The position numbers were made by a program, and so were the translations under genes. DNA of 64,000 nt from contig NZ_UGHY01000002.1 of assembly GCF_900450995.1 (NCBI RefSeq), forward strand, positions 694,501 to 758,500, read 5' to 3'. Source of the DNA: Haemophilus parainfluenzae (GTDB lineage: Bacteria > Pseudomonadota > Gammaproteobacteria > Enterobacterales > Pasteurellaceae). The notes beneath the pieces were generated by a model, which made no database searches, was not told where the DNA came from, and saw only the letters and a list, made by a program, of their open reading frames with translations. This document shows, piece after piece, positions 7,450 through 16,393 of this stretch. How positions within the stretch are numbered: the first letter of the stretch is position 1; each line of letters opens with the position of its first letter.

Positions 7450-9705
7450 TTAGAAAGTATATTTTACCGTTGCGTAGTAGGCACGACCAGGTTCGTTGTA
7501 AGTATGAGCATTGTAATTTGTACTGCTTGATGAACGATAAATGCGTTTATCAAATAAGTTACTTACACCTACACGAATGCTGATTGTATCTTTCCAATTA
7601 TAACCCGCACTTAATCCCCAAACTGCATAGCCACCAATATCTTCTGAGCCAACAAGCTGATTAACATACTTGTCGTTACCATTTTCCATACGGTTTTCCG
7701 GATTTTTACGGGATTTTTGTTTACCGTATTGCGTATAAGTTAACATTGCATTCAAACTATCTGTAATTTGATAACTTAAGCTTGAATTCAAGGTATATTT
7801 CGGTACGATAGAAAGCGGGTTACCCGTATCTTTATTTTTGGTTTTATGCATATAAGTGAAGTTATTCACCCAGTTTAATTTATCTTGGATTAATGGTAAT
7901 GTCAGATTGCCTTCAAAACCTTCAATCACTGCACGGTTTGCATTACCCCATTTATACACATAGTTACCTAAGTTGGTTAAACCGATAAATTCACCATCAG
8001 ATACGATTTTATTACGATAATCATTACGGAAGTAAGCCACAGAAGCAAGAAGTCCGTTTTTATCATATTCAATTCCGATTTCTTTATTCCAGCTGGTTTC
8101 TGGTTTAATGTCGCTATTACCTTGGAAATAACAAGTTTTATTATTTGGTACATTCGTTGGACAACCTTGACCTAAGGTAAATAGCAAGTAATTTGGGTTA
8201 GTTTGATAAAGGTTCGGTGCTTTATAAGCTCTTGCAATCCCACCTTTAATTCTCCAATCATCGTTGAGGCTTTGTAAGAAGTTTAATCCACCGCTTACAT
8301 TAGAACCAGAATAACTGTTGTAATCATAACGTAAAGATGGCGTTAGGATAGTAGATTGGGTTGCTGAAATATTATCTTCAATAAATACAGCCCATTCAGT
8401 TTGACTACTATGACCTCCTCGTACATTTGAGATACCGCTTGGTAGGCGTTCTTTCAAATCATAAAGCACCTTCCCTGTTTTTTTATCTCGTCGTCCACCA
8501 AGTAACTGTGTCATAGAAGCGTCATCATCTAAACTGCTATGTACACCTTCAAAACCAACTGTCAGCATATGATCTACGCCCAAGGTAAATGGGATATAGA
8601 ATTCAGAACTAAAACGCGTATTTTTAAGAATAGAATCGCTAAAAGCTGATGTACTAGAATAACTGCCCTCTGGACCACCTGCTAAATATTCTGGTAAACG
8701 GCTATTTTTAGTTTTATCAAAAGTAATATAGGTTTTATTATCGAAATGATCGAATTTACCTTCATAGGTTAAAGCATAGTTCTGACGATATAAGCGAGCG
8801 GTTTCAGCTTTGCTTCCTGCCAAGGTTTTGGTTTCAGGATAGTTTTTATTATTGTAAAGCCCTGCCGAGCTATTTTGCGTATCACCGTTATAAATATTAC
8901 CTTGACGGCTGAAACCAGAATCCAAGGTTAATTTATTTTTCTCATTGATATTCCACACTAAACGGCCATTAATATCTTTATTACTAACACCTTCACGACC
9001 AGCAATTGCAGGATTACCATTAATGCCGACTTCATCCGCTTGTGTTTTGTTCCAGTTACCATATAAACGGAATTGCAATACGTCTTTAATTAACGCTCCG
9101 CTTAGATTAAAACCGACACGGTTCGTTGCCCCCTCTTTGCTATCTTCTGGTTGGTTGGTGTAATAACTTAAGCTACCGTGTAAATCATTGGTAACCTGTT
9201 TAGTGATAATATTAACCACTCCACCCATTGCACCTGAGCCATAGCGTGCAGCCGAAGGACCACGTAATACTTCAATTTTTTCAATCGCTTCAACTGGTAC
9301 CCAGTTGCTGTCACCACGAGAGTTACGTTCACCACGCACACCATAACGTTCGGCATTACGAGAGGTGACTGGTTTACCATCCACTAAAATCAATGTATTT
9401 TCTGGTCCCATACCACGAATATCAATTTGACGTTTATTTCCGCGTTGTCCTGTAGATGAGTTACCCGTTAAATTCACACCAGGCATGGTACGTAATACTT
9501 CAGAAACATCATTTGTCGCTGGACGTTTCTCTAAATCTTTTGATGTCACAAGAGAAGAACCAAGTGATTGTTTTACCTGATCTTCCGCTGTAACTTTAAT
9601 TTCCTCAAGTTTCTCTTCTGCATAAGAATAGTTTGAAAAAAGAGCGATTGTTAACGCACTTAATGCGAAGAATGATGTTGTTTTTAAATGATTGGATTTA
9701 TACAT
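7450..9705 (-). CDS. TonB-dependent catecholate siderophore receptor, FepA/BfnH/PfeA-like
   Basis: Outer-membrane gated porin for ferric catecholate siderophores. From ATG at 9705 (AGGAG site 8 bp upstream) it has 751 residues. The signal peptide ends near SYAEE. The plug carries IRGMGPENTLILVDGKPV and an arginine-rich loop ERYGVRGERNSRGDSNWVP typical of FepA. VLRGPSAARYGSGAMGGVVNII follows, and the barrel ends YYATVKYTF. A longer in-frame start at 9783 has no ribosome site and would spoil the signal peptide. A Fur-like box lies upstream. No siderophore synthesis genes are in the window, so it may serve xenosiderophores. Confidence 0.9.
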   Translation of the reverse strand: MYKSNHLKTTSFFALSALTIALFSNYSYAEEKLEEIKVTAEDQVKQSLGSSLVTSKDLEKRPATNDVSEVLRTMPGVNLTGNSSTGQRGNKRQIDIRGMGPENTLILVDGKPVTSRNAERYGVRGERNSRGDSNWVPVEAIEKIEVLRGPSAARYGSGAMGGVVNIITKQVTNDLHGSLSYYTNQPEDSKEGATNRVGFNLSGALIKDVLQFRLYGNWNKTQADEVGINGNPAIAGREGVSNKDINGRLVWNINEKNKLTLDSGFSRQGNIYNGDTQNSSAGLYNNKNYPETKTLAGSKAETARLYRQNYALTYEGKFDHFDNKTYITFDKTKNSRLPEYLAGGPEGSYSSTSAFSDSILKNTRFSSEFYIPFTLGVDHMLTVGFEGVHSSLDDDASMTQLLGGRRDKKTGKVLYDLKERLPSGISNVRGGHSSQTEWAVFIEDNISATQSTILTPSLRYDYNSYSGSNVSGGLNFLQSLNDDWRIKGGIARAYKAPNLYQTNPNYLLFTLGQGCPTNVPNNKTCYFQGNSDIKPETSWNKEIGIEYDKNGLLASVAYFRNDYRNKIVSDGEFIGLTNLGNYVYKWGNANRAVIEGFEGNLTLPLIQDKLNWVNNFTYMHKTKNKDTGNPLSIVPKYTLNSSLSYQITDSLNAMLTYTQYGKQKSRKNPENRMENGNDKYVNQLVGSEDIGGYAVWGLSAGYNWKDTISIRVGVSNLFDKRIYRSSSSTNYNAHTYNEPGRAYYATVKYTF

Positions 9706-9783
9706 TGAAATGCTCTCCTGGCATATGTGGAATAAATAATGCCCGAGGATTTTAGTATAATATAATTTTAGTGTAAACAACAA

Positions 9784-9802
9784 TTCTTATCATTATTATT
9801 CA
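9784..9802 (-). promoter_or_regulatory. Fur box of the FepA-like receptor
   Basis: The minus-strand AATAATGATAAGAATTG matches the Fur hexamer array. It sits about 80 bp upstream of the start, with AT-rich -10-like elements between it and the gene. Confidence 0.65.
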
Positions 9803-9876
9803 AATTAAATGAACAAAATACCTAAATTTTGACCGCACTTTCTTGCAATCCCAACAGATTCTAGTATCATTCACGG

Positions 9877-9893
9877 CTCGCCAATTTGGCGAG
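9877..9893 (+). other. Inverted repeat CTCGCC-AATTT-GGCGAG
   Basis: A 6-bp stem with a 5-nt loop followed by TTTATTT, just upstream of the preQ1 riboswitch. It could be an upstream terminator or part of the leader fold; its role is not clear from sequence. Confidence 0.4.
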
Positions 9894-9906
9894 TTTATTT
9901 CTATTG

Positions 9907-9941
9907 TCGGGTTCCCTACCCCGATTAACCAACTAAAAAGG
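9907..9941 (+). promoter_or_regulatory. PreQ1 class I riboswitch controlling yhhQ
   Basis: The P1 stem TCGGG/CCCGA, a pyrimidine-rich loop GTTCCCTA and an A-rich tail ATTAACCAACTAAAAAGG match the preQ1-I fold. The tail aligns closely with the Thermoanaerobacter aptamer tail. The 3' AAGG is both the pseudoknot partner and the yhhQ ribosome site (8 bp before ATG 9949). Ligand binding should therefore block translation initiation. The gene it controls, a queuosine-precursor transporter, supports the call. Confidence 0.85.
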
Positions 9942-9948
9942 TCTTAAA

Positions 9949-10656
9949 ATGAAAATTAATACCCCAATCTTTAATGATCAACAAAAACGTTTTGCTTTAA
10001 TTTTATTAAGCTTATTTCACATCTTCATCATCACAGCCAGTAACTATTTCGTTCAAATTCCATTTGAAATCAATTTAAAATTGACCGCACTTGGCTTTGC
10101 TGATGATTTTTCATTCCATAGTACATGGGGCACACTCACCTTCCCATTCATTTTCTTAGCCACTGATTTAACGGTTCGCGTATTCGGGGCGAAAGAAGCC
10201 CGTTGGATCATTTTTATTGTGATGATTCCAGCGCTTATTGTCAGTTACATTGTTTCGGTTGTTTTTTCTAATGGACAATATCAAGGATTAGGTGCATTGA
10301 GTGAATTCAATATGTTTATTTTTCGTATTGCGTTCGCCAGTTTCTGTGCTTATGTTTTCGGACAATTATTAGATGTGTTAGTATTCAACCGCTTACGTCA
10401 ATTAAAAACGTGGTGGATAGCACCAAGCAGCTCAATGACATTTGGTTCCCTTGCGGATACCTTTATGTTCTTTTGTGTCGCGTTTTATAAAAGTAGTGAT
10501 CCATTTATGGCAGAACATTGGTTTAGCCTTGGATTTGTCGATTACTTATTTAAATTATTTGTCGGTATTGTCCTGTTTGTACCTGCTTATGGTGTGGTAC
10601 TGAGCATGATCTTACGTAAACTTCAATCACTCGCAAACTCTCGTCAGTTTGCTTAA
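9949..10656 (+). CDS. yhhQ: Queuosine-precursor transporter YhhQ (VUT family, COG1738)
   Basis: Inner-membrane permease that salvages preQ0/preQ1 for tRNA queuosine modification. The 235 residues contain six or seven hydrophobic segments and family motifs near STWGTLTFPFIFLATDLTVRVFG (around residues 59-81). The preQ1 riboswitch in its leader gives independent evidence for the substrate class. The MFS gene begins 14 bp later, so the two are probably cotranscribed. Confidence 0.92.
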   Translation: MKINTPIFNDQQKRFALILLSLFHIFIITASNYFVQIPFEINLKLTALGFADDFSFHSTWGTLTFPFIFLATDLTVRVFGAKEARWIIFIVMIPALIVSYIVSVVFSNGQYQGLGALSEFNMFIFRIAFASFCAYVFGQLLDVLVFNRLRQLKTWWIAPSSSMTFGSLADTFMFFCVAFYKSSDPFMAEHWFSLGFVDYLFKLFVGIVLFVPAYGVVLSMILRKLQSLANSRQFA

Positions 10657-10670
10657 CTTAAGGAAATAAA

Positions 10671-11987
10671 ATGACTGAAACGCTTTCTCTTAGAGCCAAA
10701 ATAGAACAAAGCCCAATGGGGGCTTATCAATGGATGATTGTGGTCATGGCTGCCATCATGAATTTACTTGACGGCTTCGATGTATTAGCCCTCGCCTTCA
10801 CCGCAACAGCCATTCGTGGCGAATTTGGACTCACGGGGATTGAGTTAGGTTATTTATTAAGTGCCGGCTTATTTGGTATGACTGCTGGCTCACTTTTCCT
10901 TGCACCACTTGCAGATAAAATCGGTCGCCGCCCATTGTTATTAATGGCAGTATCACTCTCTGCTATCGGTATGTTAGGCTCTGCGTTTATTTCACAATAT
11001 CAATGGCTCGGTTTCTGGCGCGTTATCACTGGTCTTGGTGTCGGCGGTATTTTAGTGGGCACAAACGTGATCACCAGCGAATATTCCTCTCGCAAATGGC
11101 GTAGCTTTGCGATCAGTGTCTATGCTGCTGGTTTTGGTATCGGTGCAGTATTAGGTGGTATGTTCGCCGTGATGTTGCAAGGTGAATATGGCTGGCGTTC
11201 TGTGTTTTTAGCGGGCGCTATCTTGACCAGTTTACTTTTAGTGGTTTTATTTATTTGGTTACCCGAATCGATTGATTTCCTTACAACCAAACAACCTAAA
11301 AATGCTGAAGTGCGGTTAAATTTAATTGCAAAAAAAATTGGTTTAGCCGGTGATTGGAAACTTCCTGAAAAAATAGAAAAAGTTAAAACTAAATTACCTA
11401 TTAGCCAATTATTTAGCGAAAAATACTTACATTCTACTTTGCTAATCTGGACAGCTTTCTTCGCTATTATGTTCAGTTTCTATTTTATTAGCTCATGGAC
11501 GCCTGCCTTATTAAAAGAAGCTGGTATGACAACAGAACAAAGTGTGAGCGTAGGGATGATGATCTCATTAGGTGGTACTTGTGGTGCCTTAATCTATGGC
11601 TTACTGGCTAGCCGTTGGACGGCTCGCGGCGTATTGATTTTATTCACCATATTATCTTCCGCCGCGATCATTACCTTTATCCTATCTTCATCCATTTTAT
11701 GGGTTGCGATGGTATTCGGTATTTTAGTTGGCGCACTCATGAATGGTTGTATCAGCGGTCTTTACACCTTAAACCCACTTACTTATGATGCAGATATTCG
11801 TAGCACCGGTGTGGGTTGGTCAATTGGTATTGGTCGTATTGGTGCGATTCTTGCCCCTACGATTGCGGGGCAATTATTAGATATGGGCTGGGACAAACAG
11901 AGTTTATATGTTGGCGTTGGCTTTGTTATGCTTATCTCAACCGTTGCGCTCTTTTTCTTAAAAAGCCGCTCAGAAATTAAAGCATAA
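10671..11987 (+). CDS. MFS transporter, AAHS/PcaK-like
   Basis: 438 residues with twelve predicted membrane segments. It has the MFS motif-A region LADKIGRRPLLL (about 80-91), the DGFDVLALAFTA helix-1 motif shared with aromatic-acid:H+ symporters, and SWTPALLKEAGM after the central loop. The substrate is unknown. It lies 14 bp after preQ1-regulated yhhQ and before a shared terminator, so it may be under riboswitch-linked transcription. A role with queuine or a related base is possible but only inferred from context. Confidence 0.85.
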   Translation: MTETLSLRAKIEQSPMGAYQWMIVVMAAIMNLLDGFDVLALAFTATAIRGEFGLTGIELGYLLSAGLFGMTAGSLFLAPLADKIGRRPLLLMAVSLSAIGMLGSAFISQYQWLGFWRVITGLGVGGILVGTNVITSEYSSRKWRSFAISVYAAGFGIGAVLGGMFAVMLQGEYGWRSVFLAGAILTSLLLVVLFIWLPESIDFLTTKQPKNAEVRLNLIAKKIGLAGDWKLPEKIEKVKTKLPISQLFSEKYLHSTLLIWTAFFAIMFSFYFISSWTPALLKEAGMTTEQSVSVGMMISLGGTCGALIYGLLASRWTARGVLILFTILSSAAIITFILSSSILWVAMVFGILVGALMNGCISGLYTLNPLTYDADIRSTGVGWSIGIGRIGAILAPTIAGQLLDMGWDKQSLYVGVGFVMLISTVALFFLKSRSEIKA

Positions 11988-12004
11988 TTTTAAAAAATAT
12001 AGCA

Positions 12005-12030
12005 AAAGGCGTGATAAACACGCCTTTTTT
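12005..12030 (+). terminator. Intrinsic terminator of yhhQ-MFS
   Basis: AAAGGCGTG-ATAAA-CACGCCTTT followed by TTTATT, 18 bp after the MFS stop. Confidence 0.88.
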
Positions 12031-12207
12031 ATTGCTTGATAAAGTGCTCATCCATAGCCTTCAGATCAGAAAGATTCTCAAGTTATTTTATGTAACATTT
12101 TCTTCTAAAAATCCTTTGTGATCCATCTTGAATTTCAACGCATTATGGTGTTAAATCTGCACACATTATAAGGTTATAAAAAATATAAAAATAAGCTGTA
12201 GGAATTT

Positions 12208-13035
12208 ATGTGTCAATTACTCGGAATGAACTGCAATACGCCGACGGATATTGTCTTTTCTTTTGAAGGTTTCCGTCGTCGTGCTGGTCTTACTGATTGC
12301 CATTCCGATGGCTTCGGTATCGCTTTTTTTGAAGGTCGTGGTGTGCGTATTTTTCGCGATAACCATGCAGCATCTCAATCCCCGATTGCGGATTGTGTAA
12401 AACAATACAACATTAAATCGCTCAATGTGATTGCCCACATTCGCAAGGCAACACAAGGCGGTGTCACCATTGAAAACACCCATCCCTTTATTCGTGAAAT
12501 TTGGGGACAAAACTGGGTCTTTGCTCACAACGGTAATTTAAAAGACTTACCGGATATGTCTGAAAGTTTCTGCCAGCCTATTGGCTCAACTGATTCAGAA
12601 ACGGCATTTTGTTATATGGCGGAATATTTGAAAAATCGCTTCCGTCGTAAACCGTCTGAAATGGAAATTTTTGAAGCTATTCAAGACATTACTAAAGAGC
12701 TCTCACAAAAAGGCACCTTTAACTTCATTCTTTCAAACGGAGAATGGATGATTGCCCACTGCTCAACCAATTTGCATTACTTAACACGTAAAGCCCCTTT
12801 TGGTAAAGCGCACCGCATTGATGATGATGGCGTCATCGATTTTAATGATTATGCGAAAGATGGCGACAAAGTCACGATCATTACGACTTTCCCACTCACT
12901 AAAGATGAGCCTTGGGTCAAAATGGAACATGGTGGGTTTGTTTTCTTCAAAGAAGGGGACAAAATTGCTGAGGTCGTCGGTGTGGCTAAAGAAATGGAAG
13001 ATGATGGTACATTAGGCAATCGAGCAGCAGCCTAA
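12208..13035 (+). CDS. yafJ: Class II glutamine amidotransferase, YafJ family
   Basis: 275 residues with the N-terminal nucleophile Cys2 (MCQLLGMNCN) exposed after Met removal. GFGIAFFEGRGVRIFRD and VIAHIRKATQGG supply the glutaminase pocket, and TDSETAFCYMAEYL belongs to the GATase_4 fold. It hydrolyses glutamine to ammonia, but no synthase partner is fused or adjacent, so the acceptor is unknown. The gene is monocistronic. Its 3' dyad is split by IS copy 2. Confidence 0.85.
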   Translation: MCQLLGMNCNTPTDIVFSFEGFRRRAGLTDCHSDGFGIAFFEGRGVRIFRDNHAASQSPIADCVKQYNIKSLNVIAHIRKATQGGVTIENTHPFIREIWGQNWVFAHNGNLKDLPDMSESFCQPIGSTDSETAFCYMAEYLKNRFRRKPSEMEIFEAIQDITKELSQKGTFNFILSNGEWMIAHCSTNLHYLTRKAPFGKAHRIDDDGVIDFNDYAKDGDKVTIITTFPLTKDEPWVKMEHGGFVFFKEGDKIAEVVGVAKEMEDDGTLGNRAAA

Positions 13036-13050
13036 TAACAAATCACAATA

Positions 13051-13079
13051 AAAAGTGCGGTCAAAAACATCAGAGATTT
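13051..13079 (+). repeat. Left arm of an uptake-sequence dyad split by IS copy 2
   Basis: AAAAGTGCGGTCAAAA plus loop sequence. When the IS and one TTT are removed, it forms a perfect 15-bp stem with TTTTGACCGCACTTT on the right side and a loop of about 10 nt. This is the shared dyad between convergent yafJ and gor. Confidence 0.85.
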
Positions 13080-13137
13080 TGATCTGCACCCCAAAAGTTG
13101 GACTCAACAAACCAACAATTGAGGTGCAGATTTTTTT

Positions 13138-13491
13138 ATGGGTAAACACTACACAATCGAATTTAAATTACAGGCTCTCCAACCTATTTTGAATGGAAAA
13201 ATGAGTATTAGAGAAGCTGCGCGTTTTTACAATATTCCTTCCAACGCCTTAGTCGGGACATGGTTGAAACGGTTTGAAAAAAGTGGCATAAAAGGACTTA
13301 TTCCCCGTAAACCATCAGGACGACCGCCGATGAAACCCAAATATGCAAAAATGCCACCGCCACCCAAAACTGAAGAAGACCGTTTACGCCTGAGAATTTT
13401 ACAGCTTGAAGCGGAGGTGGCCTACCTAAAGGAGTTGAGAAGGCTCAGACTTCAGGATGAAGCCGAGCAACAGAAATTATCCAAAGGTTAA
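13138..13491 (+). CDS. IS3-family transposase OrfA (HTH protein), copy 2
   Basis: 117 residues, the same architecture as copy 1: an N-terminal helix-turn-helix and a C-terminal leucine-rich coil. Substitutions relative to copy 1 include Glu20 to Gly, Arg71 to Lys and Gly82 to Asp. Overlaps orfB in the -1 frame. Confidence 0.93.
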   Translation: MGKHYTIEFKLQALQPILNGKMSIREAARFYNIPSNALVGTWLKRFEKSGIKGLIPRKPSGRPPMKPKYAKMPPPPKTEEDRLRLRILQLEAEVAYLKELRRLRLQDEAEQQKLSKG

Positions 13492-14297
13492 GAACACGCT
13501 ATCCGTTAAAATGGCTTTTAGGCTTTGCACAGTTAGCGCGTAGTACGTTTTTTGCGAAACTTCAGATTAAACCGGATAAGGATGAGTTGTTGAAAAAGAC
13601 CATTCAACACATCAAAGCCAATCATCCTGATTATGGCTACCGACGTGTTCATGCCAGCTTGCCAGGCGTGAATCATAAAAAAGTTCAACGTTTAATGCAG
13701 ACACTTGGGCTTCAAGTGCAGTCAAGAAAAAGCAAGAAATTTACCACCTATCGAGGCACGATAGGGGTGATTGCACCGAATCATCTTGAACGCGATTTTA
13801 GTGCAACGGCCCCGAAACAAAAATGGGTAACTGATATCACCGAGTTTAAGGCGAAAGATGGGAGTAAAGTCTATTTATCTCTAATTTTAGACTTATTTAA
13901 CAATGAGGTAGTCTACTATAATCTCAGCTATTCCCTAAACTGGGCGAAAGTAGAGGACATGTTAATGCAAGCCGTCAAAGGATTAAATAAAGCTTGTGGT
14001 GTCATTTTGCATTCAGACCAGGGATGGCAATATCAAATGGTAGCTTATCGTCAAATCTTGGCTGAACATGGCATCATTCAAAGTATGTCGAGAAAAGGGA
14101 ATTGCTTAGATAACGCCGCAATGGAAAGTTTCTTTGGACGATTAAAAACAGAATGTTTTTATGGTCGGGAATTTAAAACAAAAGAAGAGATAGTTGATGC
14201 TGTCAGAGATTATTTGGATTACTATAATCACCGACGGATTCAACTAAAATTAAAAGGACTGAGTCCGATACAATATCGAAAACAATCCTTTAAATAA
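13476..14297 (+). CDS. IS3-family transposase OrfB (DDE integrase domain), copy 2
   Basis: Open in the -1 frame from the end of orfA (ATT at 13476) to 14297. A TTG at 13587 is the first conventional start, but the sequence upstream (RTRYPLKWLLGFAQLARS) is conserved with copy 1 and is OrfB-like, so OrfAB fusion by frameshift is favoured. The catalytic residues sit in WVTDITEF, HSDQGWQY and AAMESFFGRLKTE. Confidence 0.88.
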   Translation: MIQRLRTRYPLKWLLGFAQLARSTFFAKLQIKPDKDELLKKTIQHIKANHPDYGYRRVHASLPGVNHKKVQRLMQTLGLQVQSRKSKKFTTYRGTIGVIAPNHLERDFSATAPKQKWVTDITEFKAKDGSKVYLSLILDLFNNEVVYYNLSYSLNWAKVEDMLMQAVKGLNKACGVILHSDQGWQYQMVAYRQILAEHGIIQSMSRKGNCLDNAAMESFFGRLKTECFYGREFKTKEEIVDAVRDYLDYYNHRRIQLKLKGLSPIQYRKQSFK

Positions 14298-14323
14298 CAG
14301 TCTAATTTTTTGGGGTCAGATCA

Positions 14324-14341
14324 TTTTGACCGCACTTTCTT
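14324..14341 (-). repeat. Right arm of the uptake-sequence dyad split by IS copy 2
   Basis: TTTTGACCGCACTTTCTT is the exact complement of the left arm at 13052-13066. It lies 10 bp from the gor stop and would have served as part of the gor terminator. Confidence 0.85.
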
Positions 14342-14350
14342 TATCTGCAA

Positions 14351-15721
14351 TTAACGCATTGTCACAAATTCTTCAGAACCTGTTGGGTGAATTGCCACCG
14401 TATTATCAAAGTCTGCTTTAGTTGCGCCCATTTTGATTGCTACAGCAAAACCTTGAATCATTTCATCCACACCAAAACCAATGCCGTGTAAGCCCACGAT
14501 TTTCTCTTCTTTGCCGACACAAACTAATTTCATTCGGCAAGGTTGACGATGTTCAGTGACAGCGGTGTACATTGCCGTGAAAGAGGATTTATACACTTTC
14601 ACATTTTCTTCACCATACTGTTCAATCGCTTGCGGTTCAGTTAAACCCACTGTACCAATTGGCGGATGGCTGAACACAACCGTTGGCACAAGATTGTAAT
14701 CTAAATGCTCATTCGGTTTGTTATTGAATAAACGCTCAGACAAACGACGACCTGCTGCTACAGCAACTGGCGTTAATTCAATACCACCTTCGATAATATC
14801 ACCTACGGCATAAATACCAGGTACATTTGTATTTTGATATTTATCGACAATAATTTGCCCGCGTGAATTGGTTTTCACCCCTGTTACTTCAAGATTAATC
14901 ACATCTGTTGCAGGTTCACGACCAATCGCCCAAATTAACGTATCCACTGTGGTTTTACGGCCATCTTGTAATTTCAAGGTAAGCGAACCATCCGCATTTT
15001 TCACTACTTCTTCAGGCAACGCTTTAGTATGTAATTGGATACCATCTTGTGCTAACACTTCAACTAAGGTTTCGACAATTAATGGATCTTGATTACGCAA
15101 TGGAGCATGTTGGCGCACAAATAAATGGGTTTCGCTGCCTAAGCTATTTAAAACACCCGCTAATTCAACGGCAATATACCCTGCGCCTACTACTGCGACA
15201 CGTTTTGGTAACTCATTTAAAGCAAATACACCATTTGAATCAATCCCGTATTCTGCGCCTTTTACCGCTGGAATACTTGGACGACCACCCGTCGCAATTA
15301 AGATATGCTCGGCAGTCACTAATTCTGTTGAACCATCTGCATAGCTCACTTCAATCGTTTTGGCATCTTTAAAACGCGCAAAACCATTAAACACATCCAC
15401 GTTATTTTTCGCTAATACATTATTGTAAGAGGTATGAATTCGACTGATGTAAGCTTGACGACTTTCGACTAATTTCGCGTAATCAAACTTTTTCACTTCT
15501 ACATCAAAACCATAAGCGGGTGCATAGCTATTAATGGCTTCTGCAATTTGTGCGCCATAGAACATCACTTTTTTCGGTACACAACCTACGTTCACACAAG
15601 TGCCACCGAGGTGTTTTGCTTCGATAATCGCACATTTTTTGCCATAGCTTGCCGCACGATTAATTGAAGCAATCCCGCCGGAACCACCACCAATCGCAAT
15701 ATAATCGTAATGTTTAGTCAT
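14351..15721 (-). CDS. gor: Glutathione-disulfide reductase
   Basis: NADPH-dependent flavoprotein that keeps glutathione reduced in the cytosol. 456 residues from ATG at 15721 (AAGGA site 8 bp upstream). It has the FAD-binding [13 protein letters not shown], the redox-active pair in [13 protein letters not shown], the NADPH-binding [13 protein letters not shown], and the C-terminal His-Glu pair ([14 protein letters not shown]). An in-frame upstream start at 15745 adds eight unlikely residues. Confidence 0.96.
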   Translation of the reverse strand: MTKHYDYIAIGGGSGGIASINRAASYGKKCAIIEAKHLGGTCVNVGCVPKKVMFYGAQIAEAINSYAPAYGFDVEVKKFDYAKLVESRQAYISRIHTSYNNVLAKNNVDVFNGFARFKDAKTIEVSYADGSTELVTAEHILIATGGRPSIPAVKGAEYGIDSNGVFALNELPKRVAVVGAGYIAVELAGVLNSLGSETHLFVRQHAPLRNQDPLIVETLVEVLAQDGIQLHTKALPEEVVKNADGSLTLKLQDGRKTTVDTLIWAIGREPATDVINLEVTGVKTNSRGQIIVDKYQNTNVPGIYAVGDIIEGGIELTPVAVAAGRRLSERLFNNKPNEHLDYNLVPTVVFSHPPIGTVGLTEPQAIEQYGEENVKVYKSSFTAMYTAVTEHRQPCRMKLVCVGKEEKIVGLHGIGFGVDEMIQGFAVAIKMGATKADFDNTVAIHPTGSEEFVTMR

Positions 15722-15973
15722 TGTAATGATCCTTTTTTTACTCATTAAAATTTTCTACTATTTTGCCTAAAAATGAAGAAGAAAGCTATAAATTGATGTA
15801 ATTGGAATTGTCTATATGAAAAGGGAGGATTGATCATTTTCAGCATAAATTTCAACATACAAAGTAGATTTTCGTTATAATGCTGACTTGCACTCTAGCA
15901 AATAAACCGCATTGAATTATCTTAAAAGATAAAAAACTCAAAAAATAATCAGCCTATCTAAGGAATAACCTAC

Positions 15974-16393
15974 ATGGCGATCTGGAAAAAAACATTCACA
16001 CTCAATCAACTTAATGAAATGAGTAAAAACTGTGCCATAGAACATTTAGGTATTGAAGTTTCTGCTGTAGGAGAAAACTGGATTGAAGCAAAAATGCCCG
16101 TTGATCATCGCACCACTCAGCCTTTTGGTTTATTACATGGTGGCATATCAGTTGCCTTAGCAGAAACCATTGGTTCATTGGCAGGATTTCTCTGTATAGA
16201 AGAAAGGCAAGTTGCCTTGGGATTAGATATCAACGCCAATCATCTTCGACCAGTAAAACAAGGTTTTGTTACCGCAAAGGCAACACCAATTGCTTTAAGT
16301 CAAAATACTCATGTTTGGCAAATTGACATTCGCAATGAAGAAGATAAACTCTGTTGCGTTTCTCGATTAACGCTTTCTATCAAACATTTATGA
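15974..16393 (+). CDS. Hotdog-fold thioesterase, MenI/YdiI type
   Basis: 139 residues of the PaaI/YdiI hotdog family, hydrolysing acyl-CoA or aroyl-CoA esters. The catalytic region is [20 protein letters not shown] (about 48-67), with the HGG motif and the catalytic Glu on the central helix. By similarity to E. coli YdiI it could act on 1,4-dihydroxy-2-naphthoyl-CoA in menaquinone synthesis. Its stop overlaps the hemH start (ATGA), so the two are translationally coupled. Confidence 0.88.
   Translation: MAIWKKTFTLNQLNEMSKNCAIEHLGIEVSAVGENWIEAKMPVDHRTTQPFGLLHGGISVALAETIGSLAGFLCIEERQVALGLDINANHLRPVKQGFVTAKATPIALSQNTHVWQIDIRNEEDKLCCVSRLTLSIKHL

Larger units (their letters stand above)
13080..14323 (+). 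mobile_element. IS3-family (IS150-like) insertion sequence, copy 2
   Basis: 1244 bp, nearly identical to copy 1 and in the same orientation. Ends are TGATCTGCACCCCAAAAGTT and, at the right, TTTTTTGGGGTCAGATCA. The flanking direct repeat is TTT (13077-13079, 14324-14326). Both ORFs and the DDE residues are intact. The internal uptake sequence present in copy 1 is altered here (AAGTGCaGT). Confidence 0.93.
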
